A DNA stretch of 64,000 nucleotides from an uncultured Allomuricauda sp. (GCF_947499695.1 NZ_CANMPQ010000004.1:167292-231291), one strand, 5' to 3'. Positions 52,585 to 63,700 are shown, counted from the stretch's first letter. Notes: generated from the letters alone by a model not told the origin. Program-made: numbers and translations.

Positions 52585-53361
52585 ATGGACTTTACATGCT
52601 TAATTATCGATGACGAGGCACTTGCAAGAAAAAGGGTGAGAAGATTGCTGGCCGAGGCGGAAAATGTGAAACTTTTGGATGAATGCTCCAATGGCGAGAG
52701 CGCTATTCAGAAAATCAATGCGCTAAATCCTGATTTCATTTTTTTGGATATTAAAATGAAAGATATGACGGGTTTTGATGTTCTAAAGCAACTTGACCAA
52801 ACAAAGATTCCATTACCAATCTTAATAAGTGCCTACGATGACTTTGCCATTAGAGCTTTTGATTTTAAGGCTTTTGATTTTCTGTTGAAACCGTTCAACA
52901 AAGTACGCTTCTATGAGTGTCTAAACCGGGTACAGGGACATCTCAAGATTTTGAAGTATCGGAATAATGCTATCCACTTTAACCAAATCATCACGGAGAT
53001 TGATTCAAAAATTGAACGATTAAACGTAAAACCTTTAGACAAAATCCCGGTAAAACTTGGCAACAAGACCATTTTTGTACCCACCAATGACATACTTTAC
53101 TTTTTAGCCAGCGGTAGTTACTCTGAATTGTATCAAAAAGACAAAAAGGTGGTTCTTAGAGATTCCTTAACAAATATTTTCAGATCCTTAGACAAAACCA
53201 AATTCATACGCATACACCGCTCCACAATTATAAATCGGGATTATATTATTGAAATCCAAGCTTCCAGTTATTACGAAATCGATGTTATTATGCCCAAAAA
53301 CAGAAAGTTCAGGGTGAGTAAATCTTATAGAAATGCAACCATGCAAAAGCTAGGACTATGA
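52585..53361 (+). CDS. LytTR-family response regulator
   Basis: 258 residues from the chosen ATG. A receiver domain with acidic pocket IIDDE (7-11) and phospho-acceptor Asp55 in FIFLDIKM, Lys in FLLKPFN, then a LytTR DNA-binding domain from about 160 (IPVKLGNKTIFVPTNDILYFLASG, KFIRIHRSTIINRDYI). The frame opens already at 52489, adding 32 residues with no domain; I chose the ATG at 52585 because the receiver fold starts there. Its stop overlaps the kinase start by four bases (ATGA). It is divergent from the SusC operon. Confidence 0.88.
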   Translation: MDFTCLIIDDEALARKRVRRLLAEAENVKLLDECSNGESAIQKINALNPDFIFLDIKMKDMTGFDVLKQLDQTKIPLPILISAYDDFAIRAFDFKAFDFLLKPFNKVRFYECLNRVQGHLKILKYRNNAIHFNQIITEIDSKIERLNVKPLDKIPVKLGNKTIFVPTNDILYFLASGSYSELYQKDKKVVLRDSLTNIFRSLDKTKFIRIHRSTIINRDYIIEIQASSYYEIDVIMPKNRKFRVSKSYRNATMQKLGL

Positions 53362-54476
53362 AAAAAAAGAATCTGGCTTTTAACAAAAGTGAATATTACA
53401 AACTGGTGCTTATTCTTTCCATATTTTATACCGTCTGGAAAATCATTAAGCACCTTAACTTCATATGGCTATATAAAAATAATATTCCAACCTTTGGAGA
53501 GGTACAAAACCCAGCGGATTACCTTGACGCTATCATTATAGATTGGTTTGTAGTAATCTTATTCATGTCCGTTGTTGCTTATGCAATGGGTAAATGGTCC
53601 GGCACCAATAGAATTACATTAATTAAACTTTTACCCCTTCACTTACTTTTATCTTTCCTTTTAAATTTTTTCATTTTTCCCTTGCAGTTTTTATCGTATA
53701 GATTACAAGATAAAATTCATTTTAAAGAAGGTTATTTTCGGGTTTTGTTAGATAGGGTCATTAAATACATGGACCTAAATTTTCTTACTTACTTCTCGAT
53801 GCTAGGCATCATTCTGTTGTTCTATTATTTTAAAAACAAAAGGGATGAGGAGTCGATAAAAATCACTTTGGAAGCTCAGCTTATGGAGGCAAAGTTATCT
53901 GCTTTAAATTCCCAACTCCAACCACATTTTATATTCAACACTCTGAACAGTATATCCACACTGATTGATGAAAATCAAGAAAAGGCTCAAAATATGATTG
54001 CGTATTTAGGAGCCATGCTCAGAAATACTTTTGATAAGAAAAAATCTCTTGTTGTTAATCTTGAGATCGAGTTACAAAACCTGAACAATTATATTCAAAT
54101 ATTAAAAATCCGGTTTGATGAGGATTTGGAGGTCAATTTTATAGTTGAGGAAAATATAGGTAAAATCAAAGTGCCAAATATGTTTCTGCAACCTGTTGTA
54201 GAGAATTCAATAAAGCATGGGTACGGATTCCACAGAAAAAACTTATCCATTCAAATTTGCATTGCCCAAAAGGGAAATTATCTGTCCTCAACCGTTATAA
54301 ACAATGGCATTCCCTTAGATGTCAAGGGTATAATCAAGAAGGGTTTCAATGGCAATGGTTTAAGGATTTTAAGGGAAAGGTTCCAAGCGCAATATGGAAA
54401 TGATTACTTGTTTGCACTCAAAAACTTAGATAATGATAAAGGAGTGGTCACCCAAATAGATTTTCCGATTTTATGA
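53358..54476 (+). CDS. LytS/YehU-type sensor histidine kinase
   Basis: 372 residues. Four hydrophobic segments (about 13-30, 55-80, 90-115, 135-158) form the sensor, followed by the His_kinase domain with phospho-acceptor His190 in LNSQLQPHFIFNTLNSI and the ATPase motif VVENSIKHGYGFHRK. It is partner of the preceding LytTR regulator by overlap and family. The sensed signal is unknown. Confidence 0.92.
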   Translation: MKKKNLAFNKSEYYKLVLILSIFYTVWKIIKHLNFIWLYKNNIPTFGEVQNPADYLDAIIIDWFVVILFMSVVAYAMGKWSGTNRITLIKLLPLHLLLSFLLNFFIFPLQFLSYRLQDKIHFKEGYFRVLLDRVIKYMDLNFLTYFSMLGIILLFYYFKNKRDEESIKITLEAQLMEAKLSALNSQLQPHFIFNTLNSISTLIDENQEKAQNMIAYLGAMLRNTFDKKKSLVVNLEIELQNLNNYIQILKIRFDEDLEVNFIVEENIGKIKVPNMFLQPVVENSIKHGYGFHRKNLSIQICIAQKGNYLSSTVINNGIPLDVKGIIKKGFNGNGLRILRERFQAQYGNDYLFALKNLDNDKGVVTQIDFPIL

Positions 54477-54543
54477 ATCAAAAACGCCTATCACTCTCCA
54501 ATTAAATCGTAATTTGATATACTAACTTTATTCATGGATTATT

Positions 54544-55392
54544 ATGAAAAAAAAGCATTATACCATTTTCATGTTTTTGTCTTTTTTAATTGGTTTTTCC
54601 CAAGTTGAAAGTGAGCAAAAACAGCAAACTCAATCTCCTTTTTTGTTCAATCCTGAAAACCTAGATCAAAATTCTAAGGATTTATCGGCTATATATAAAG
54701 CTATGGCAAACTATTATAAAGGGGTGGAGAAAGCAAATACGGCCCTTTTGGCTAAAGTCTTTCATTCAGACTGGTTTATGAGAGATACCGAAACCCAACA
54801 TAAAGGTTCACTTCATGTGGAAAGTAAACAAAAATTTATACGGCGTGTAGCTGATCATGGTCCGTATCATGGTTACGCAAAAGATAGAAAATTTGCATCA
54901 ATTGGACTGGCCAATGATAACATTGCATTTGTTAGAGTGAATAAAACGGGAGCCACCAGTTTTTTTCTCTACAAATTGGATGGTGAATGGATTCTTATGG
55001 ACAAGTTATGGGCCACTATAGACCTTGATAACACCCAATGGGATGGCTACGAGTATTCCAATGTTCAAGAACTTCTACATTCCTATTTTGAAGCGGTTCA
55101 AAACTCGAACCAAAAGATATTGAATCAACTACTACACTCTGAATGGGACAAAAAAATATTGAATCATCAAAATAACTATAGTGTTATCGATAAAAAAACG
55201 TGGTTAAAAAATTTAAAGACAAACCCTTATCCATCTGACCCTATAAAGTTAGTTTCAACTGATCTTTATAATGGAAAATTGGCCATAGTAAGGGTCGATT
55301 TTACAGAAGAATCCACCACTACTTTTTTCATTTGTTTTAAGATGAATGGGCAATGGACAATCGCTGGAGAACGAACCACGATAGGTAGCTAA
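54544..55392 (+). CDS. Secreted protein with two NTF2-like domains
   Basis: 282 residues. A signal peptide (cut near FSQ, residue 20), then two repeats of the NTF2/SnoaL-like plan: IYKAMANYYKGVEKANTALLAKVFHSDWFMRD at about 48-79 and LLHSYFEAVQNSNQKILNQLLHSEW at about 178-202, each followed by a beta sheet ending KLDGEWILMDKLWATI or KMNGQWTIAGERTT. The two halves probably make an intramolecular pseudo-dimer. No known function. It is monocistronic by position, 67 bases after the kinase. Confidence 0.78.
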   Translation: MKKKHYTIFMFLSFLIGFSQVESEQKQQTQSPFLFNPENLDQNSKDLSAIYKAMANYYKGVEKANTALLAKVFHSDWFMRDTETQHKGSLHVESKQKFIRRVADHGPYHGYAKDRKFASIGLANDNIAFVRVNKTGATSFFLYKLDGEWILMDKLWATIDLDNTQWDGYEYSNVQELLHSYFEAVQNSNQKILNQLLHSEWDKKILNHQNNYSVIDKKTWLKNLKTNPYPSDPIKLVSTDLYNGKLAIVRVDFTEESTTTFFICFKMNGQWTIAGERTTIGS

Positions 55393-55401
55393 TACTTTGC
55401 C

Positions 55402-56436
55402 TTATTCTTGAGACACAACTGACAAATCAGTTGTCATTGGCCTTAAGCCAATAATCTCTTCCAGAAACTTTTCAGTTTCCTTTTGTACAGATTTCAAATC
55501 CTTAGAAGTAATTGAGCAGGTCATTACATGATCACCGGTTTCAGGAAAGGCCTTTTTTCTTTTCAAATCCGGCGCGGTTCCCAACATATCATACATTTCA
55601 AGCATGGCTGGCACAGAAACCACATTATCCTGAATGGAATCATTTTTAAAGAAATACCCCAAAAAAGTGGGTTGTGTTACTTGTTGAAATGTTTCGGGAA
55701 TCATCGTATTATCAACCAATGTTTGTAGTTGAGTTAGCGCTTCCATCCGATACTTGGTAGTCCAGTATTTTTTCTTTTCCTCTGTGGCTTCAAACTCATA
55801 ATAATCACTATCCTTCACAGCTTTCGCCAATTGAATTCCCCAAGGCCCGGCCAATAGTTTGGCACTTTGATCATAGATTTCAATATTTGGTGAATACAAC
55901 AATAATCCAGCAATATCAGGGTCATTGCCAGCAAGGTGAAGTGCCAATGTACCACCTGTGGAGGTCGCCATTATAATTACTTTATTTCCTAATTGTTTTG
56001 CAATGGCAATAGCTTCCTTTGCAGAATCCAACACCTCATCAGCGGTTAAATCCAGCATGCCTTCTTTTTCATTCAAGCCATGCCCGGCCAAACGAGGTAA
56101 ATAGAGGTTACATCCATAACGCTTTGCCGTTTGCTTGTGAATGGGGTCTCCTTCTTTACTGCTAGCAGACCATCCATGGATATAAACTATACTATATTCA
56201 GTTTTTGAGGGAATACTGTCAGACCAAACAATTCGTGCTTCATTTTCCGGTTTGATATTTGGAATTTCTCTTTCTTTTTGATTGATCCACTTTTCCAATT
56301 GAACCAAATCAGCTGGAACTTCAGGAAGAGCTTTATTCAAATTTGGCTCATCCACTTTCGGACCTAACAAATAGGTGACGACTATAAGGATAACAATCAA
56401 TAAAAGGCCTTTAAATATCTTTAGAAGTAATCTCAT
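55402..56436 (-). CDS. Membrane-anchored alpha/beta hydrolase
   Basis: 344 residues. One N-terminal membrane helix (about 6-24, ILIVVTYLLGP) and a periplasmic alpha/beta hydrolase: VYIHGWSASSKEG, LPRLAGHGLNEKEGM, nucleophile Ser in MATSTGGTLALHLAG (STGG instead of GxSxG) and a C-terminal His in TGDHVMTC. The motif set is like carboxylesterase/monoacylglycerol-lipase types, with Thr in place of the usual first Gly of the elbow. The substrate is unknown. Confidence 0.8.
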   Translation of the reverse strand: MRLLLKIFKGLLLIVILIVVTYLLGPKVDEPNLNKALPEVPADLVQLEKWINQKEREIPNIKPENEARIVWSDSIPSKTEYSIVYIHGWSASSKEGDPIHKQTAKRYGCNLYLPRLAGHGLNEKEGMLDLTADEVLDSAKEAIAIAKQLGNKVIIMATSTGGTLALHLAGNDPDIAGLLLYSPNIEIYDQSAKLLAGPWGIQLAKAVKDSDYYEFEATEEKKKYWTTKYRMEALTQLQTLVDNTMIPETFQQVTQPTFLGYFFKNDSIQDNVVSVPAMLEMYDMLGTAPDLKRKKAFPETGDHVMTCSITSKDLKSVQKETEKFLEEIIGLRPMTTDLSVVSQE

Positions 56437-56523
56437 GGAAATGGGCTTAAGTAGACTTGACGAAAACGATTTTTACGGAGTTATATAAATATACTATTTT
56501 AGACAGACGTACTTTTAGCTTTC

Positions 56524-57780
56524 ATGTCAAAACTTAAAATTCTACTCAGAAACCTTGGCCCGGGATTGTTGTTTGCCAGCATGGCCATTGGTACTTCTCA
56601 TTTAGTGCTATCAACAAAGGCTGGTGCCCAATACGGTTGGATTATGATAGTGCCCATTGTTTTGGCCAATATTCTAAAGTATCCCTTTTTTGAATTTGGA
56701 ATTCGATATACCACTGTAACTGAAAAAAGTTTGATTCAAGGTTACCTCAATCTGGGCAAAAAATACCTGTGGATCTATGCGTTGGTGACTATAGTTTCCA
56801 TTTTTACCCTATTAGCAGCACTATATGTGGTCACTGCCGGTTTGTTCATGAATCTATTTAACATTACCACTGTTGGTATAGGAACAGTAGCATTTTGTTT
56901 GTTTGTTTTTATAGGTGCTCTATTGATAGTTGGAAAATATCGATTCCTAGAAAATTCGCTGAAAGCTATCATCTCCATTTTGTTTATCGCACTGATCATT
57001 ACAACCGCTGTTGTTCTCAATAAGGGCGGTGTGCCAGGTGCGGAAACTTATCAAAGACCTAAAATTTTCAATGAAATTGGAATTTTGTTTTTAATAAGCC
57101 TTATGGGATGGATGCCAACTGCTGTTGAAGCCTCGGGCTGGGTAAGTTTATGGAGCATAGAAAATATGAAGACCATGAAACAAAAGCCATCGCTCAAGGA
57201 AGCACTGCAAGAATTTGGTTTGGGTTATTTTATGACCGCACTTTTAGCCATTTTCTTTTTGATCATTGGTTGGATGACGCTATACGGAACAGGCACAGAA
57301 TTAAGTGGTAGTGCAATTGTTTTTGCTGACCAAGTAGTGAGTCTATTCACCACTAATATTGGAAGCTGGGCCTATATCTTAATTGCTGTGGCTGCTTTTG
57401 CCACAATGTTTAGCACATGTATGACTGCCCACGATGCCATATCTAGGGTAAGCTTGGACGTTCTCCAGAAACTCTTCCCAAAAACAACCTCCTTTTCCGG
57501 TAAACAGGCATTTCCCATTACCGTGATATTAATGGCCATTATCAATTGGATAGTAATTGTTGGTTTTGGCGCCAATATGGGTAATTTGGTCGCCGTTGCA
57601 ACCTTTGTTTCCTTTGTAATGGCTCCACTAATCGGATGGATGAATTTAAAAACTGTAATGGGTAATGATATGCCTATGGAATATCGTCCGAAAAAGAGAT
57701 TACAATGGCTTACTTATATCGGAATGATATTCCTTGCACTTTTCGCTTTGTATTATTGCTGGATTTTGCTCTCCAACTAG
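56524..57780 (+). CDS. Nramp-like transporter lacking the DPGN motif
   Basis: 418 residues, about eleven hydrophobic segments. It aligns with Nramp/MntH proteins over GPGLLFASM-AIGTSH-LVLSTKAGAQYG (about 12-38) and GWMPTAVEASGW (about 195-206). The metal-binding DPGN of TM1 is replaced by GTSH (23-26), and MPHN of TM6 reads MPTA (197-200), so Met and Pro stay but the Asp and Asn ligands are gone. It is therefore an Nramp-family relative of unknown, probably non-canonical, cation specificity. Its stop overlaps the OmpA gene by four bases (convergent). Confidence 0.83.
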   Translation: MSKLKILLRNLGPGLLFASMAIGTSHLVLSTKAGAQYGWIMIVPIVLANILKYPFFEFGIRYTTVTEKSLIQGYLNLGKKYLWIYALVTIVSIFTLLAALYVVTAGLFMNLFNITTVGIGTVAFCLFVFIGALLIVGKYRFLENSLKAIISILFIALIITTAVVLNKGGVPGAETYQRPKIFNEIGILFLISLMGWMPTAVEASGWVSLWSIENMKTMKQKPSLKEALQEFGLGYFMTALLAIFFLIIGWMTLYGTGTELSGSAIVFADQVVSLFTTNIGSWAYILIAVAAFATMFSTCMTAHDAISRVSLDVLQKLFPKTTSFSGKQAFPITVILMAIINWIVIVGFGANMGNLVAVATFVSFVMAPLIGWMNLKTVMGNDMPMEYRPKKRLQWLTYIGMIFLALFALYYCWILLSN

Positions 57781-59714
57781 TTGAAAAGTACATTGTCGTT
57801 GAGCACCACAATCAGTGACCGTTGATTTTGCTTGTGCAGCATCTCCAAGCAATAGACTCCGTTTGTGCAGTTGTTCAAGATTTTGTCCTCACCATATCCA
57901 ATCGAATAGATGATATTGGTTGAAGGGACTCCTTTTTTTATCAAATATTCCTTTATAGCATCTGAGCGACCTTGAGTTAGTCTGAAATTGGTACTGCTTC
58001 CTCCTCTGCTGTCCGTATAGGTTTCTATACGTAATTGAACCACGGGAAACGCTTTAACAAATTCGATTGCCTTATCTAATTCTGTTTCTATCTCTGGGGT
58101 TATTTGGGTAGAACTTCTGCCGAAAAAGAAGTTCTTCATTTTCACAACCATTTGACCTTCCTTTTCTTCGACCAAGTCGTTGTATGAAGCCAATTCAATA
58201 TTATACGAGTCGCTTCCCAATGCTTCCAATGCTTCCTGACTCAGTTGCTTACTCAGTGTCGAAAATCGTTCTTTCCCTGCTTCCAAAACAACATGTTCTT
58301 TCCAGGGAATCTCCAATCGATAATTTCCCTCCTCATCGGAAAAAGTTTCTGCAAACAAGGTGCCATCATCTCCCAAAAGACGCACAGTAGTTTTTTCAAT
58401 TCCATCAGATTTCCTGCTTGACTTCACCACTTTTCCTTTTAGAGCTATTGTCCTTAATCCCGGTTTTTTATCAACCTTAAAACCGTAGAGATCATCCTGT
58501 CCTTTTCCTCCTGCCCTATTTGAAGCAAAATACCCCAAAAGTCCATCACCTTCGTTTCGCATCACCAGTCCAAAATCATCTTCATTTGAATTGATTCCAA
58601 TTCCTAAATTAACGGGAATACTAAAACTTTCACCTTCGATATTCGACTTATAGACATCCATACCACCAAGACCGTAAAAAACATCTGATGAAAAATAAAA
58701 ACTGTTTTCAAAAATGAAAGGAGCAATCTCATTACCCGAGGAATTGATTCGCGGACCTAGATTGATCGGGGCAGACATGATTTGCCCATTATTGGTATAG
58801 ACAAAATAGATATCGGTACCGCCATAACCATCTTCAAAATCGGCTGAGAAATAGAGTTTTCCGCTTTTGTGATCATAGAAAGGATAATAGAAAGAGGTAC
58901 TCAAATCCTTAAGTAGCAACCTTAATGTTCCGCTTTGTGGTTGCATGGCAATGGCCAAGGCATTTTTGCCATTCTCATCAAAAGCCATTTCTCCATCTTC
59001 TGTATTGGACATTACATAAAATATGCTCTTTAATTCCTTTGAATAACTTGGTGTGGCTCTATGAAAATCAGAATCTGCTATTCCCGAAAACGGAACGGCG
59101 GACGAGATTTGACCGTCTTGTAGTACCGAGGCCTCATAGATATTGAGGTAACCAGTTTGTCCATTCTTCTTTTTATCTAAAATTCTTCCGCTTGAAAACA
59201 AGAGTTTGTTATCATAAAAACTTGGAGAAAAATCCAACTGTGAACTATTACTTGTAAGGTTAAAAACCTGAAAATCCAAATTTCCTCCGAGCGTTTCCCC
59301 ATTCAACAACTGTGTATTAAAATCCAGGTTTTCTAAAAATTCTTTAGGAAACTTTGCAGACATGGTGGTCAAAAAAGCATCCTTACGTTCTTTTTTTGAA
59401 CTCCTAGAAATGCTTTGCAACATTTTATTCAAATGGTGATTGCTCTCCAATTTATCCTTTTCATATAATTCAATGTATGCCTTGGACGCTTTTTCGAAAT
59501 TATTGGTTTTGAAATATGAATCGGCCAAATTAAGGTATTGCTGCTCCGTCAAAGCTCCATTAGCTAAATCAGACTCATATGCTACTACGGCATTTCTGTA
59601 ATCGTACTGAAAAAAATAAGTATCTCCCTTTGATTTTTTGGATTGAGACAAACCGGCCATCATACCAAAAATGAAAAGAGATAGCGCAAGGGATATTTTT
59701 TTTGTTTGTACCAT
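57777..59714 (-). CDS. OmpA-family protein with TPR and PD40 repeats
   Basis: 645 residues. Signal peptide, TPR-like helices (about 36-85), PD40/WD40-like beta-propeller repeats (DFHRATPSYSKELKSIFYVMS, KLYFSADFEDGYGGTDIYFV, SNRAGGKGQDDLYGFKV), a CarboxypepD-reg-like domain near 430-490, and a C-terminal OmpA peptidoglycan-binding domain (VVQLRIETYTDSRGGSSTNFRLTQGRSDAIKEYL). Proteins of this design accompany PorP/SprF and type IX-secreted adhesins. It is the last gene of the operon (one base after PorP). Confidence 0.93.
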   Translation of the reverse strand: MVQTKKISLALSLFIFGMMAGLSQSKKSKGDTYFFQYDYRNAVVAYESDLANGALTEQQYLNLADSYFKTNNFEKASKAYIELYEKDKLESNHHLNKMLQSISRSSKKERKDAFLTTMSAKFPKEFLENLDFNTQLLNGETLGGNLDFQVFNLTSNSSQLDFSPSFYDNKLLFSSGRILDKKKNGQTGYLNIYEASVLQDGQISSAVPFSGIADSDFHRATPSYSKELKSIFYVMSNTEDGEMAFDENGKNALAIAMQPQSGTLRLLLKDLSTSFYYPFYDHKSGKLYFSADFEDGYGGTDIYFVYTNNGQIMSAPINLGPRINSSGNEIAPFIFENSFYFSSDVFYGLGGMDVYKSNIEGESFSIPVNLGIGINSNEDDFGLVMRNEGDGLLGYFASNRAGGKGQDDLYGFKVDKKPGLRTIALKGKVVKSSRKSDGIEKTTVRLLGDDGTLFAETFSDEEGNYRLEIPWKEHVVLEAGKERFSTLSKQLSQEALEALGSDSYNIELASYNDLVEEKEGQMVVKMKNFFFGRSSTQITPEIETELDKAIEFVKAFPVVQLRIETYTDSRGGSSTNFRLTQGRSDAIKEYLIKKGVPSTNIIYSIGYGEDKILNNCTNGVYCLEMLHKQNQRSLIVVLNDNVLFN

Positions 59715-59715
59715 A

Positions 59716-60720
59716 TTAAAAGAATCTTGGGGAATCTATTTGTTTGGGTTTGCCCTTTTGGTTTTTGCCTTTGTTTTTATTTCTGGAACCTCTGTTTCCA
59801 GACCCTTCACGACCTATATAAAACTTCAATATGGCTTCATGACTACCTCCTGAGTATTCTCCAAGCCCATTGGTGTTGTAATCGTAAGTATACCCAATGA
59901 ACATGGTATTGGAAATTTGAATTCCTGCCAATCCGCTTACTGCATTGTCAAATCTATAAGATGCGCCTATGGTAAGCGCATCTATAAATTGAAAGTTAGC
60001 GGATAAATTTATATTGACCGGCGAACCTGATAAATAATTTACTAGAAAAGCGGGTTTGAATTTGGTTCTATCGGAAACCTGAAAAACATATCCGCCTATG
60101 GCATTGAACTGCATGTTATCTTCAACAATGGTGGCAACTTCGTCATTGTAAAGTCCATTGGTCAAGAAATTCGGTACGGAAAGCCCCAAATACCATTCTT
60201 CTTCACCGTACATAAACAACCCCGCACCTACGGTAGGGTAAAAATTGCTTTGATTTTCACCAACAAGTGTTGGGTCTGATGGATTGACAAAGGTTCCCTC
60301 GGAATAATCCAAATTTAAAAAAGAACCTCCAGCGACCATTCCAAAAGAGAGTTTGGTGTCATCAGAAAGGTTTACTTCATACGAATAGGAGAGGTTGGCA
60401 TAGGTTTGTTTTGAAGGACCTAGTTCATCTTGAACCACATTCAGACCCAATCCACTTTTCTCATTTGTGAATGGAACATTTACTCCAAAGCGAATTGTAG
60501 TTGGAGCTCCAGGAATATCTACCCATTGTGCTCTATACAAACCAGCAATTTCAGGACTCTCAACGGTTCCAACATACGCCGGGTTAAAACTCCCAATGTT
60601 ATACATATATTGAGTGTACAGCGGCTCTTTCTGCGCTTGGATACTTGAACCAAGAACCATTAATAGCACCAATATTGCTCCCTTATATGAGTCTAAACCA
60701 ATTTTTTTGGGCATATTCAT
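59716..60720 (-). CDS. PorP/SprF-family type IX secretion system protein
   Basis: 334 residues. Signal peptide, then the PorP/SprF barrel: EPLYTQYMYNIGSFNPAYVGT (about 32-52), FGVNVPFTNEKSGLGLNVVQDELGPS and a C-terminal gliding-type region GLAGIQISNTMFIGYTYDYNT. The tail after residue ~300 is low complexity (GNRGSRNKNKGKNQKGKPK). SprF-like proteins pair with a specific giant adhesin and help its export; this one lies one base after the giant gene and one base before the OmpA gene, so the three form an operon. Confidence 0.92.
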   Translation of the reverse strand: MNMPKKIGLDSYKGAILVLLMVLGSSIQAQKEPLYTQYMYNIGSFNPAYVGTVESPEIAGLYRAQWVDIPGAPTTIRFGVNVPFTNEKSGLGLNVVQDELGPSKQTYANLSYSYEVNLSDDTKLSFGMVAGGSFLNLDYSEGTFVNPSDPTLVGENQSNFYPTVGAGLFMYGEEEWYLGLSVPNFLTNGLYNDEVATIVEDNMQFNAIGGYVFQVSDRTKFKPAFLVNYLSGSPVNINLSANFQFIDALTIGASYRFDNAVSGLAGIQISNTMFIGYTYDYNTNGLGEYSGGSHEAILKFYIGREGSGNRGSRNKNKGKNQKGKPKQIDSPRFF

Positions 60721-60721
60721 G

Positions 60722-63700
60722 TTATCTTAAGATTTGGATCCAGCCTTTAACCACTTCACTTCCATCGCCATTTAAATCCAGTATATAAAAATAGGTTCCC
60801 TTGGGTAAATCACCATTACTTCCTGTTCCATCCCACGAACTATCATATGCGTCCATCTGAAATACACTGTTACCGTACCGATCAAAAATTTCTATGGTAT
60901 TATTGGGGTAATCCCCATTGGGATCAATAAAAACCAATGTGTCGTTGATACCATCACCGTTGGGTGAAAATATATTACAAATAGTACCAGGGTCACTACA
61001 AGGACTCTGACTTACCCTAACATCAACCGTTGCTGAATTATTCGAGTCAACCCCGTCCACAGGAAAAGATGATGTTATGTTTACCGTATTCTGAAGCAGT
61101 CCTGCTGAAGAAACGGTTGCCGTAATTTCCAAAGTAACCGTCTCCTCGGAGGTCAATTCATCAATGGACCATTCACCTGTTGTTTGGTCGTATGTCCCTT
61201 TTGAAGTTGTGTGTGAAACATAGTCAAATCCAGTACTCCCACCCAACAAATCAGTTACAACAACATCAAGAACCCTATCCATCGTAGTATTTTCAAGAGT
61301 AATGGTAAATGTGATATTGCTATTTAATAGGGGTGCGTCATTATCTACTTCTTTGGTAACCGCTAAATCAATAGGATCCGGATTACAATCTGGTGTTAGG
61401 AAAGGGTCACAAGAATCCAAAGGATCAGATGCATTTTCCGGAACTGCGGTTGTGCTTGGGTCATCTATTACTAATACCTCTTCACCATCAGTAAGACCAT
61501 CGCCATCGGTATCTGCAAGATTTGGATCTGTTCCCAAATCCATTTCTTCCCCATCAGTCAAACCATCACCATCGGTATCTACCACACAATCACTAACTGA
61601 AATTGTGACTTGGACAGTTGTATTTGTACAAGGAGCTGCTGCTCCATCTGTTGTATATTCGAAAACATAACTTCCATCTGGCAGACCCTCAAAATCCACA
61701 TTGTTATCTGTACCGATGGAGAGTGTACCACTTGAAGGGTCAGTTATGATTGCCCACGTTCCAGAATCTGCACCGGTAAGAGTAGTGTCTAAATCTATTA
61801 CTGTTAGACCTCCATTTCCGACGGTACTGCATACTTCAGTATTAGAAGGTGTTCCCGCCGATGGTGTTTGGTTTACTGTGGCCACAACTTCGACACGAGT
61901 CGTACTACATCCATTAGCTGTAGCGTCAACATAAAATGAGGTTGTCGTTGAAAGTGTTGGTGTCTCAAAAGATGGGCCTGTACCTAAAATAGTTCCTCCG
62001 GTTGGCAAATCATACCAATTTAAGAAGCTTCCATCGCTTACGACGGCAGTTAATGTCAATGTACCATCGCCGCATCTGGTATCTCCAGAGGTACTGTCGA
62101 TTATGGGTGTATCAAAACGCTGTAGAGTAATTGTTAAAACAGGACTGGCACAATTATTTGTTGAATCATAAAAGAAACCGAAATAGGACCCTGGAGCATT
62201 TACCAAACTATTCCTGTGCGCTATAGTTTCCAAAGGATCTGGATTTGTGCTCCAAGTTAGTGCACTACCTGCAGGAGCGGTATCCGTTACATAATCATCT
62301 AAATCTGCCAATACAGTATCGCAGAACTCAGTGGGTTCATTGACATCTAAAGAAGGTGCATTGATTCCTGCATTGCAAGGAATTGCGCAATCTTGAACAG
62401 TTACCACCAAATCGACGGATTGGTCAACACAAGGTGCAACTGCCCCGGAAGTTGTATAGGTAAATGTGTAATCCCCTAGAGGTTGTCCGTTAAAATTAAC
62501 AATATTGCTGGCATTTATGGTAATCGATGCTCCTCCAGGTGCATCTGATAATATCCAATTTCCCGTATCAGCACCTGTTAACTGGTCATCCAGGTCTATT
62601 ACACTGTCCCCTTCATTGGAATCATCACAGGTTGCCACATTCGAAGTGGTTCCTGGGGAGGGGGTAAAATTTTGAGTAATTGTGACACTTAAAGTAGGAC
62701 TTGCACAGTCGTTTAATGCGTCATAGAAAAATCCAAAATAGGTGTCAGGAGTGCTTACCGTACTTGTTGCTAGATAGTCTCCTGTAATATCTGTATCAGA
62801 ATTGGTGCTCCATCTTAAATCTGAACCTGGAGGAATTGCAATGTTGTTATAGGCATCAAGATCTTGGGTAAAGGCGTCACAGAAATCCCTAACTACTGAA
62901 TTATCAATTATTGGCGGTGCATTACCTGCAGCACAAGAATCATCATTATCGAAGGTAATCGTTGCCGTATCTGAAATATTGATGGGCAAAGTGGTACTCA
63001 AATTCCCCATTGAGACCGTAATTGTCTCATTGACTTCAATGACACTATCTGCATTTGGAGTAACCTCAAAAGTTTCCGATTCTCCCGCCGTGCCTGCAAA
63101 TGTTAGGGTTTGGTTTAATATGCCTGTATAATCATTATCAGCAATGGTAGCCGTGCCATCGTTGGTCGAAACCTGAACGGTAAATCCTCCGTCCACCGGA
63201 TTATCAAGCGTCGCGGTTACCGTAATCGCACCATCATCCTCATCACCGCTTGCATCGGCAATAGTTACAGTAGCATTGTCATCATTGTTTATTCTGTATC
63301 CGGTTGTAGTCTGAGCAGCTAGGGTGGCATCACCCGTGGGAGCACTCAATACTAGATTTATAACCTCATTGTCCTCAACTTCAATGTCTCCATTTATGGA
63401 AAGTGTAGGTATCGTAACAGCTGTTCCAACCGTGCCATCATAAGTTGCAGCAGGTATATTTACCACCTGGGGACTGTTGAAGATATAATCTACACCTGAA
63501 GTTGCATTGCCTGTGCCAGCATCCGTAACTGTAACCGTGGTTGCATTGGTCACCGTACCAGTCACCAAAAGTACCGCAAGGTTACCGCCACTATTCTCTG
63601 CGTCCACTCCCGTCACTTGAGAAAACTCAACCGTTACACTGTCATCGTTAGTAATGGTACCTAAGCCAGTACCATCGTTTATTACTGCATTGACAGGTGC

